A stretch of 64,000 nt of DNA from Cantharellus purpuraceus (taxonomy: Eukaryota; Basidiomycota; Agaricomycetes; Cantharellales; Hydnaceae), in contig JALBUN010000003.1 in NCBI GenBank assembly GCA_025174535.1, positions 62,001 through 126,000 on the forward strand. Direction: 5' to 3'. The position numbers were made by a program, and so were the translations under genes. A model generated the notes under the pieces. That model did not search any database. It saw only the letters and a list, made by a program, of their open reading frames with translations, and was not told the DNA's origin. How positions within the stretch are numbered: the stretch's first letter is position 1; the number at the start of each line of letters is the position of its first letter. This document shows, piece by piece, positions 12,943-23,407 of this stretch.

Positions 12943-14939
12943 ATGTCCACTGTCGATACTGTTGTCGTACAAGATGAAAGAGAAAAAAAGTCACTCGATT
13001 TCTCAGAAGATCTGAGCAGACCAGAGGCAGATCCGCCCTGCGATCCCCCTCCCGCTCCCACCTATCCTGAAGGCGGATGGGTCGCTTGGTTGACAGTCAT
13101 TGGAGGGTAAGGGAATGCTTCAATGACTCTCAAAGACTCTGTCTAAAGTGCTCCGAACTAGCACAATGGTCCTCTTTTCCACTTTCGGCGCTATACAATC
13201 CTTTGGAGTGTTTCAAGATTACTATACGGTCAATCAACCTATCCTTTATTTACTTCTCACGTCTCATATTAACACCGCATCGATAGAGGGTATCTCTCAC
13301 CAACAGAACAGCATCTGACGTCAGTTGGATTGGGTCCTTTCAGATCTTCCTCCTGTTTGCCATGGGTCTTTTCTCGGGAAAAATGTTCGACGAAGGTTAT
13401 TTTCACGTCCTAATGATCGCTGGATCACTCATATATCTCCTTTCGTGAGCATTTAATCTCATTGAAATTATTTGACTCAAATCGTTTCAAAATGTTCAGA
13501 TACTTTATGCTATCTCTCACACAACCGCATCAGTACTACCAAACCTTTCTCTCTCAAGGTGTTGGCGTCGGTCTTGGCATGGGCCTACTGTTTCTTCCAT
13601 CTTTATCCGTATCTTCACATTATTTTCGTGCCCGCCGTTCAGTTGCAATGGGTGTTATTTTCTCAGGTATGATGGCCTGTTGAACATGTTAATTTGTTAC
13701 CAATTGTGACGGAATGAATAGGATCCTCTCTCGGTGGTGTAGTTTTCCCAATTATGCTAAACAAGCTCCTCTATGGTAACATTGGGTTTTCTTGGGGCGT
13801 CAGGTACGATTTCGTGCTGCTGGGCCGTTCAGCGACTTTACTTCTTCTCATGATTCACAGAGCAGCTGCTTTTGTGATGGCTGCACTTCTCTTGGCTGCC
13901 AATTTAATAATGAAGACACGACTTCCCAGTCGCAAGGACAGACCGACAGAAATGAACCCGAAGATTGGGAAAATATTGACAGACGTCCCATATTGTGTCT
14001 GCGCATTCGGGTTGGCCACGTCTTTGTTAATCGTTTGAAAACTTTTAAATCGGCTCATACAGCGCATTTATGGTGTTCTGGGGCTTATTCTTTCCATGTC
14101 TGTCGACCTATAAGCTCTGCTATGATTCAAGAGACTGAGGGTTCAATTTCTTTAGTTTTCTACTTGCAATTATTCGCCGTACTGCACGGTATTCCCCAGG
14201 GCTTGGCCTTTCATACAGTAGGTTAAACCACTTAATGATCGCCATTATGCTTACTTTACACTCACTCAGATTACCATCATGAATGCGGCCTCGCTATTTG
14301 GACGGACAATTCCTAATTTTATTGCTGACTCGTACGGTCCCTTTAACGGTTAGCCAGTTAAAACATGAAATTTCCTTACCACTAACCGGGTTTTTCTTTA
14401 CAACGGCAGTCATTATACCAATGAGTTTTATGTCAGGAGGCCTCATATTCGCAATGTTTGGAGCCAGAAATAATGGCGGACTGATTGTTTTTTCAATTTT
14501 GTATGGATTTGTTTCAGGAGGGGGTGGGAGCATTCAGCTTTCTCCTGTATAGCCGATTGACATTCGATGCGCAGTTTTATCACTCACTGCGCCTACCTTG
14601 GCATCGTTTGCGACTAATATTAACGAGGTTGGGTACGTAAATAGTAGTGCACTCACGGGTGTATTATTGGCTTGACCATCTATTCTTCAGGTCCCGCATA
14701 GGGATTGCAACATTTGTGATGGCTTTTGCTCTGCTCACAGGAACACCGATTAATGGAGCTCTGTTGAAGCCCCCCCAGTATTCCTGGTTTAAACCGATTG
14801 TATTCAGTGGGGTGAGTCTCGTGACACCTTATTCGCTTGTATTCTTAAAAAGGATCAGGTGGTTGTTCTCTTGGGCGCCGCGCTCCTCGTTTTGTCGCGT
14901 TCTATGGTTGTAAAGAGGAAGGGAACATGGCGTGTCTGA
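12943..14939 (+). CDS. MFS transporter, monocarboxylate (MCT/SLC16-like) type
   Basis: Thirteen exons join in phase to 445 residues: 12943-13106, 13162-13228, 13287-13444, 13500-13666, 13722-13803, 13861-14010, 14063-14097, 14156-14217, 14270-14348, 14410-14523, 14575-14632, 14691-14811 and 14859-14939. A cytosolic acidic/proline-rich N-terminus leads into PEGGWVAWLTVIGG, the signature that starts helix 1 of monocarboxylate-porter-like MFS proteins. Further marks are DVSWIGSFQ before helix 2, QGVGVGLGMGLLFLP, FRARRSVAMG in the 4-5 loop, GIPQGLAFHT and NAASLFGRTIPNFIAD in the second half, and a short basic tail (KRKGTWRV). Twelve membrane segments are expected at the plasma membrane or vacuole. 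Fungal members move monocarboxylates, riboflavin or other small solutes; the substrate is not predictable. It lies tail-to-tail with the hydantoinase fusion gene, with a P450 relic in between. Confidence 0.92.
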
Positions 14940-14984
14940 TTTCGGGCCTCCTCATCTGAGACCGATTTGACTTCTACGATGAGA

Positions 14985-15395
14985 TTGTTCAATTTCCATA
15001 TAAGGCTCTTGGCCAACATATTACTGCCCTCAACTTTGTTCATGAAGCGTCAAATGAGTTGCCTGTGCAACATTCTGCTATTTAATGGCCGACATCATAT
15101 GTGCCAAGGTTACATGAGTCTGACATGTACCAGGTACAGTGAACATGCAGCTGCAAGTTCCTTCCAACATTACGTCCTATCAACAATGTTTGAGGTCGTA
15201 TGTTACATGCTGGAAGAGATTGATACTGCTGTCTCTTTACTCGGCACCTCAACATCTCGCAGCTGGTAGCATGCATGCAGCTACGAACATCAATGTATCA
15301 TCCTTTATATATCCTACGGCCATGAAGTACCCACAAACCCATGAACGACGGGGCTCTTTCATTGAGCTTGCAGATCGGATAATCACCTAGGAGGA
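14985..15395 (+). pseudogene. degenerate cytochrome P450 relic
   Basis: Short stretches match the intact P450 at 5572 in order but in broken frames. LGQHITALN and SNELPVQHSAI are followed by a stop (15010-15090), then YVPRLHESDM near 15110, then a C-helix remnant with CWKR near 15205. A HAATNI stretch and FIELADRII (near 15275-15386) match the segment after the C-helix. Nothing beyond the equivalent of exon 2 is seen. It starts about 50 bp after the MFS stop codon and is probably an old partial copy of the same P450 subfamily. Confidence 0.7.
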
Positions 15396-15718
15396 GCGGC
15401 GCACAAGTCCAATTCATACCAAAGTGGTCCTGTACTCAGAGGCACAATACCCAGCGCGTCAGTCAATAAAGTCTATCACCAGTTACACAGTCACTCTCAA
15501 TGATGTACGTGACCAATTCTCTGGACAGTTGCCACATTATTCCGGGGAGTTGCACATCAAACACAGTCACGTTTACATAATTGACTCCAAACAATGTTTT
15601 CTAGTTTATCTCTGCTTCTATCTCAACCATCGCTACACTTATGTATTTCGAGTTTGAGGCGTCTGTAGCGACGTGGTCATTGCGTCAGCCAATGTATAGA
15701 AGACGTCCGTGCCTCCGA

Positions 15719-18700
15719 CTAGTTCCTCGTATTGAGGTCATGAGATTTCGGCTTATACTCATGGATGACTGAACGAGGCTCCATGTACGTTCCCACAGGT
15801 TCGAAAGGTGTATCGAGGCTAAAGAAACTAGCATGAGCCACATATGGAAGCCATCGAGGGCTATTTACCCAAAACCTGCCGGTCCACCCTTGGCCAAACC
15901 TTGGGGTGACGTCCAGAGTGGACTTCCTGCCAAAACTAGTACAGTGACGCGAAGCTGTGCATGTGTCGGCGGTTAGGTGACATATACAGTGTTCCTAGCA
16001 AGTGTGGCTTACTCCGTAACGATACTCATGCGTCCCCAAACTCGAGCCAGATTGAGAGTCCATAATTACTATGAGGTCGGGTACAAGGGCCAACATTTGT
16101 TTTGAGGTAGACAAAGAGTTTGAAAGTAACTCGGCGGTTAGATTTTCATTCTGGAAGGAAACCAAGAGACGATCCTGTGGATGAAAAGCTTGCTCGATAT
16201 CGGAGCTTTGTTCTCGTTCTGTATTTGTAATTGGGGCAACTTTATGGCAAAGGTTGTGAGTGGATTAAGAGATTGAGGAAGTCATAACGTACTCGTAGTG
16301 GTTCCCCACTTCGATGTGAGAATTACCATGAACTCCGTCATCACTCAATTTCAGTAACAACTTACCGTAAATCCAGCCCTAACTTCACGCTTTACGTCAA
16401 CAATCTTACCTGTAAAGAGCACTTTGCCGTTCTGAAGCTTCAGTATCGCGGCGGGAATACCCTCAATGTCACTATACAGTAGTAATTACTCTCCACAAGC
16501 CTCCCAGCGAAAAGCAATATGCTCACTTGCTCTGCCGTTTCTCAGCAATCGCTCGTCCGATACGCCAAGCCTGGGAAACCGTCTTCGTGACGCCGTACTT
16601 CCGGCACGTCGCCGCAGACAGTGGGGCGAAAGAGACACCAACAAGACTCCCCAGATCTGTGCAGACACCACGCAATCTGGTCGGAGGCTGATGGTAAATA
16701 ATTGCTCGCTGAGACCATGTCCTTCCTCACATGGTTTCAACCATGGCGTTGCTCGATGTAGAGGGTAACACCTATTTCCTGAACGTTCGAATGTATATTA
16801 CATCTTTTTCGGAGACACTTACGACAGAATTCCCAACACCATCAGATGCACCGCAAGGAGCCAAACTTGCTGGGACATCGTACACTGCTGGCAGGAGCTA
16901 GGCCATGTGGTGTAAAGCCGCTGAAACTAAATTGATGTGTTGCATTGTCAGACTCACTTGCCAGACATTCCTGGATTAATAGATACTTCACAATCGTTGT
17001 CAGAATATTAACATTAACGCACTCACGGGTACGCCCTTCCCATTAGATCTCCATCAAATACAGGAACATTGAGATGATTAGCAGATGCCATAATCATGGG
17101 CTGTATTCCTTTTCCAACCGACAAGATGTTCAAGGTGAGTCTAAACCAGTAGCATAAATTCTAACCATTACTACCCCCGATTTCGTCTCTAAAGCCAAAA
17201 ATGATTGTATACCTATCAGCAAGCGATGACTGGTGGTGAAATGAACATACGAAATGACAGCTGCAGGCGTCCCCAAGTCCATGAAACGCGCCAGGTTCCG
17301 ACATGCCATTTCCACCTCTGCGCCTCCTGGAAGTCGTTCATTGGTTACCGATGGTGAGCTGAGACGGAGCGTATGGAACTTGAGCGGATGAGCTCTTCTG
17401 TACGTGGCTCGCAACATACCCCATGAAACACCCTCGAAATATCTGTCTTGTATATCAAAATATATCTGCTTCAAATAGCATCTCGCCTACTCACAACAGC
17501 ATTATCAGGGAGACTATCATGCGAGATCACACGGATATTGCCGCCGTCACGGAGGACCTGCCGAGCCCTGAAAGAGTAAGTTGAACAGGGTGCAGGGTAA
17601 GTAATGCTGTTGTCTTTACATGATCAAGGCGGGGTAAGGGCTCCCACCTCCTCCAGTACCCAAGATACCACAGCCTTCAGAGATCCATTCTAATCAATTG
17701 ACGGTCCGGTCAGCGATGCCATGGAGAACTCCATCAACAAATGAATTTAAACACCCAAGTCCAGCTCGCTGAGAAACCATTCCCCTTTATCGTTTATACG
17801 AGGAGTGTACTGCTGTATATTTATGTTGTTAGTGGGCTCGAGTATTGCCTTCTGTTTCTCTCCTTCGTCATCCACATCCTCTACGTCGTCCATGAGGGGA
17901 GCTGTCATAATAGCAGAATTAGGATCAAGCTGAGGGTGTATTGTTATGTAGGCGTATGGCCGGTCAAACATTGACAACAGACCTCTCCGATGGCTCGTAC
18001 AATCAATCTGGTCGCTTTGTTTGTCACATACTAGCCACCATACAGAACCATATCAGAAACGCACATCTCTTGAATTCAAGTGAAACGAACCTGGACAGGG
18101 AGATTCTCCACTTCCACAACCTTGACTGTGTTCGGTTTCGCACCAGCCTGCACAGCCCGTGATATGGCCTCAGACTTGCACTTCTCCAAGACCTCATTCA
18201 AGTCCCTGTCTCCTAAGACTTCAACAGTATCTATGTCATATATCAGATCTCTACCGCTGCCGTTTTGTCTAAAACAGTAAATCGATGCTGCTTACCCAGT
18301 TCGCCAGCGACATCGGCAACACATGCGCCTACAGCGTTTGCACACGAAAAGAAAGGGGGACGGATTAATTCTGATAATCCTCTTCAGTGGTGTGCAGTAC
18401 TATGGTGATATTTACTGACGGCCTACACCCTCGAGTCCTGAAGGTGCAATGATGCTCCCACCACCGACCAGAAGAACCGTTGCAGCCTCAGAGGTCGTTT
18501 TCATACCTGCATTATTAGACACATAATGCATTCTCAGGTTTCTTATAAACCTTCCCAGGCTTAGAATTACGTACGGTCAATGACATCTTCCAAAAGCAGT
18601 TTCATGGTCACTTTTGCACCTCGTAGAACGCTAACATCCACCACGTTGCCTGAGACTTTGGTAGGGTCACCGATACGCAGAGACGGATCTTCTGCTACCA

Positions 18701-20532
18701 CGATATCTGTCGCCGTAAGTGTGGATCCACCAAACACAAGTCCCTCGGTTAGCAGCCGATAACCAGTGGAGCTATTGACCTTCAGTCACGCGGCGCAGTC
18801 AAATGATTTTATGGGAAACATACTCAGGGCCAACAGTGATCTTACGCGTCCTGTCGTCACCCTCAGCTGGGGCACGTACCTTCGAACCTCCACCAAGTCC
18901 AATTGAAAGCACATCCGGCATTGAAAAGCTGGTTTGGAAGTGAAAAGGACATTATAACCGACTTTCCCATCTGGAGAACTCACTTCGTACGCACGCCTCC
19001 TACTTTAATGAATGCAGCTGCTTGACGGGGGAAGCCACTTGGGAGTAACTGCGATAGTAAGCTGTAAACCAAAGCACCAATGTTACGGCATGCGACATAC
19101 CACCCCAACATCTGTGGTTGTGCCTCCAATCTAGAGATGGGTGTCAGCTCTCAGGACAAGGCATTCAGGGTCATCCAGCGCACATCGACTACAATGATAT
19201 TCCCACCGGTGTTTCCGATGCTAGATCCTTTGACATTTAATCCAGCAAGATATGCTGCCCCACGCATGGAATTCGTTGCTCCTGAGGAGAAAGTCCGAAT
19301 CGGAAGGCGAGCTGCGGCTCTAGCATAATTCATTCAGTCTCTTCCAAAGACTTTCCCATGTTCAACACTTACTCAGCAGAGGTCAAAGTTCCATCGTTTT
19401 GAGTCAAATATAGTGGGCACGCGAGACCAAGACCACGCATGGCTCGCTGAAAACCAGAGATGGTACGTCGCGCAAAGCTTATAATTGCCGCGTTAAGAAT
19501 CGAAGCATTCTCGCGTTCCAGTAAGCCGATTTGGCCGACTAGGAGGAAGTTGTGGGAGGTTCTGAAATAAACAAAAGCAAGAAGCAAGATGACACACCAT
19601 CACGGGAACAAACAATGTGAACGGATGGTCCGAGCTCTTCGGAAAGAATCGCTCTAGCCCTTTCTTCTTGACTAGTACCCTGTGGAAGGAGCTATATCAG
19701 GCTAAAATGTCTGCAGCGACAACACGATCTACACACGTCGTTCTTATCCAAGGGAGAGAAGACCCCAACAACGGCCACTGCTTTTAACCCCTTCCTCTTA
19801 ATTTTCAGAGCCTCCGCAATCAATTCACTTTCGTCAATCTAGCCATATCATGGTTAATTGTTCTGTGATACTCTCATATGGCCAACCTCTTTGATAGTCT
19901 TTCCGTCTATCTGAAGACCGCCCTTGAGAATTGCCACATGTCCCTTGATTACTCTTCGTAGACTTGCGGGAAAGTCCAAAAACGGAGGACATTCCTTGAA
20001 ATGTGAATTATCAGCCTGAATTTGAAGCAAATAGACACAATGTTACTTCGGTATACGGTGCGCCCAGTCGAATTGCCGCAACTTTTGAGAGCCGACGTGC
20101 GTCAGCCTCAACAACTGCGTCTGTTTCGACGACGTCAATAACTGTCTATTAGTCAAGGGCAAAAATTCTACTCATGAAATGGGTTGCTGTAGAATTTTTA
20201 ATTTATCACTGCCTTAGGGAGCTGATGGACACTTACTCCCTATCATAAGACTACCAACTTCTTGTGGCGGCACTTTAGATTCCTCCAGAACAGTGCGAAC
20301 AGCTGCTTCAATCCCATCGCTCACGGCTGGAGTAGTAGGGTGCTTGAATGATGTTAGAATCCCGCGACTGGGGGACGAGGCGGGATCGATGTCTACGCGA
20401 AGTAAGACCGAATCCGTATATGTTCCTGTACAACAACGCATTATTGATTGCCATCCACGATCGACCGACCTAAGGACAAGTACACTCGCCTCCCACATCC
20501 ACGCCAATACGATAGTTTGGGAACGAGAACAT
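15719..20532 (-). CDS. hydantoinase/oxoprolinase family protein fused to a DUF917 domain
   Basis: The gene starts at ATG 20532 and ends at TAG 15721-15719 with more than 20 short introns; all exons I traced join in phase to roughly 950-1000 residues. Exon 1 is 20532-20490 and encodes MFSFPNYRIGVDVG; the motif is completed as GVDVGGTYTDSVLL in exon 2. The domain order is Hydantoinase A N-terminal, Hydantoinase A (second phosphate loop DIGGTTTDVG near 19100, then TVGPDSTGYRL and LLVGGGSIIAP), then DUF917 (GILGTGGGGSPYP near 17650, GCFMGSPSVTNERLPGG, EIGGSNGIQP, CRKYGVTKTVSQAWRIGRAI, AGFTWG). The family includes ATP-dependent hydantoin and 5-oxoproline hydrolases, and DUF917 occurs in thiohydantoin desulfurases. 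Ring opening or processing of a hydantoin-like compound in the cytosol is therefore plausible but not proven. The first intron is best read as GC-AG. Confidence 0.88.
20426..20489 (-). other. GC-AG intron in the hydantoinase fusion gene
   Basis: A donor beginning GCGAGT after exon base 20490 and an acceptor TACAG ending at 20426 give the phase that restores GVDVGG-TYTD. The nearby GT donors give a wrong frame or an immediate stop, so the GC donor is the only choice that keeps the phosphate-binding motif. Confidence 0.7.
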
Positions 20533-21158
20533 TTCCTTTAACTTTAGAATGTTATGAACAATGCGTTCCTTAGACGCTGCACACGTACAACTGTAGGTAT
20601 GTCGTAATTTAAAGATGGTATGCGTGCCGGTATTACGTCATGCGGCGGTTGTTTAGGCTTGAAACGTCGAGTATGGGGATGGGATGTATATTGCAGCTAT
20701 AGCAGACGGACGCGGCCACATTAATCAATACTTGCAAAACCAGGTATAGCGCACCATGAATTGATGCCTACGGTCCCTATGCTTACTATTTCCGTGAGCG
20801 CAATCAGAGCGACGCTGGACTTTCAACAATCCTGGCTGATCTTGAACTCAATAATATATATAGAACTAGACCCATTCGTTGCAAACCCCGACTTTTTCAT
20901 GATGTTCATGAACGGCTAGGCTAAGCGCTAGTACCCTTCATCAGAGGTGCTATGTAGAATCTGGACGTCTTGCTATGGTAATTACATAAGTAGCGCTGCG
21001 TTGAATTGTGATTTGGTCGCGTCGCCATATGGCGCACTCAAGAAACGCTCAGGCCGCTTGTCACTACTTAGAATTGATGTAGCAAAGAGCGCTTGATTCG
21101 GAACTGGAACGTGGGGTAAATACTGTGCTGTGAGCTTAGTTCGTTCGAGTCGACTGGC
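20533..21158. other. divergent promoter region, no gene recognised
   Basis: This 626-bp gap lies between the divergently transcribed hydantoinase fusion and the 7-TM gene. It has TATA-like AATATATATAG near 20850 but no coding signal that I can support. Confidence 0.5.
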
Positions 21159-22527
21159 ATGTCTCCCCAGATTTCCTTGGAGGTAATTGGGGTCCTATCT
21201 ATCTGGGTGGAGGTAAGCACATATGTACTGCTGTACTATTACACGGAAAGCCCATTTAACGCTCTCACTAGGTTCTCTTGTATGGTAATGACCCTCTTTC
21301 CCGAAAGCGCGATTTCACTCTCGCTGATAATCGTAGGATTGTACTGCACTCTTTTTATTGAGAGTGTTTATTTTATCCTCAAGAGGAGAAGAACAAAAAG
21401 CTTTTCAGCAAAGGTGCTATTCACTCTTTAAAATCTGTGAATTTGTGATGAACTCTTGCGTCAGCTATTCTTCACCGCTTCGCTAGTGATGTTTGGTTTG
21501 GCAACAGCTCATATAGGTAAGCCGTTCTCATGCCTTCCCAGGCTAGACGAGCTTATCATTCCTACATCGCCAAAGCTATCAACTTATATCGCCTCCTGCG
21601 GGGTTATGTCTGGCTAGCAGATGATCCAGGCCCTGTAATATATTTTAGTGAACTTGGTCGATGGGAGAACTTGACTCACGATGCGATGAACGCGATCATG
21701 GCTTGGATTGGTGATTCTCTGATTGTATGTCCCTCTATCTAAGACTAGATTCATGTGTGACTCTTCAAACACCTATAGATCTATCGTTGCTACATAATAT
21801 GGGACAGGAATCTTTATATAATCATCCTGCCAACAGTCCTACTTCTCTCCAGCATTGGTGTGTATCCATTGCCTTTTCTGCTCACTCTAGTTCGACTAAG
21901 CATGTGTAGTTACCAACGGCATAGTTCTGCACCTTTTCACGAAGGTCCACCTTGGAACATTATTTTCACCAATCCTTATCCGCTGGATCAACACAATCTA
22001 TGCCCTCGTTATCGCGCAAAACACAGTCACCACGGCCTTGATTTCGTATCGCATCTGGCGTCAGGAACGGGCTTCCAGAGTGCTTGGGCTACGGTCTGCA
22101 GGAGCAGGATCGAGTCTCATACCTCTTATGCGCATTGTGATCGAGAGCGCAATGATATATGTACTCACAGCCATCCTTCTCATGGTGCTGTATGCTCGAA
22201 ACAGCAACTTTCAGTATGTGGTGCAAGAGTCACTTGTTCCTATCATCGGTATGTCCTCGTCAAGTCACTCCTGTTTTGTTTCACACTGAGGATTATGTTC
22301 TAGGGATTGTATACACTCTCATTACTGTGCGTCTTGCCATGCGAAGTTCCAAGACGTTGGCTCCCACAGTTGTTGGCGATAGTATACCGATAGAATGGCA
22401 GGCAAGAAGCCCCAGCACTGTCAATTCACAAGCGGATGGAATGAGATCCACTATTGGGACTATAGACATTTCACCGAAGCCTATGGAATTCAACTCGCTC
22501 GAGGAAGGCATGGGAGGCGCTAGTTGA
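21159..22527 (+). CDS. orphan seven-transmembrane protein of the agaricomycete type
   Basis: Exons 21159-21212, 21272-21284, 21337-21413, 21465-21516, 21576-21724, 21779-21857, 21910-22248 and 22304-22527 join in phase to 328 residues; exon 2 is only 13 nt. Hydrophobic segments alternate with short loops. Recognisable landmarks of this common but uncharacterised mushroom family are VLLYGLYC near helix 1-2, IAINLYRLLRGY, GDSLIIYRCYIIWDRN in the middle, and SYRIWRQERASRVLG before helix 6. A cytosolic serine/threonine-rich tail closes the protein. The layout resembles a seven-helix receptor with the C-terminus in the cytosol, but no ligand or G-protein coupling has been established for the family as far as I know. 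It is probably a plasma-membrane protein. Confidence 0.85.
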
Positions 22528-23407
22528 TATTTAGGAACCCAAGGGAAACAGTGTCATTTGTAGGATACATCAAGCCTATAGTTCTAGAAAAAAAATCTGC
22601 GTTGCTTCGTGATGATACCCTTGGCCCAGTAATTAGTACAGCGTTGATAGTGTTAGACAACTTGAGGCGATCCAAGCTATGACCGGTCATGTGAGTACTG
22701 GGCCGTATTACCTGTGGAGTGTATGTACCCAGAAGCTGGGCGAAAGAATGGCAAGGAAGTAGCGTGACTTAAGTTGGACCATATAGGTCACTTGATCAAC
22801 GGTCCGTAGTTGCATAGATATATAGCTGATACGATGTATTGCGTCAAAAAGGCCAGAACGTTGGCTGTAACAACGACTAGAAATAGAGCGAAAGGCATGG
22901 CGACACATGCAGTTAGATTATCCCTTTGTGAAACCCGCTGTGAGTAAAGTTTGAGTTCATTTCACTCACATGAAACAGAGACGCGACGCTTATCAGTGTC
23001 CTTCTGGTCCAGAGCTTCACACTGTGGACACGTACGAGTTGCTTTCTTATACAACACATGAAGTATCCCCTGAGTGCTCGGATGTGTATGCACTAGGCTA
23101 CATATGGCGCACAATGATCTTTGGTGAGTAGAAGGGAGCATGTCAACGCGGATTGCCTCCAGACTATCGCCACCTCCACAACTTCGACTTTCAGATCAGA
23201 AACGCACACACCGGCTGCTGATTCCCGCCTTCGAAATCTATGACTTAAACTACGTTCAGTTTCTCGCGTTCGCGAGTGATCGTGAGTTTCAACGACCGCT
23301 CCCTCGCGAGGTGTTCGTATAAGGAGTACCTACGGTATTAAGGGAAAACAAAGCATGCTCTACAAGTGGTCTAACCAAGGCGTACAGATCGAAAGAACGT
23401 CCACTCG
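22528..23407. other. intergenic region, no gene recognised
   Basis: Convergent gap between the 7-TM gene and the arginyl-tRNA synthetase gene. Only short open frames without recognisable features are present. Confidence 0.5.

Noticed and set aside
16486..16768. Open frames on both strands around 16.5 kb
   Set aside because: They overlap an exon of the hydantoinase fusion (CRKYGVTKTVSQAW on the minus strand) in wrong frames.
21120..21160. B-box-like GTTCGAGTC suggesting a tRNA gene
   Set aside because: No cloverleaf, A box or acceptor stem can be formed around it.
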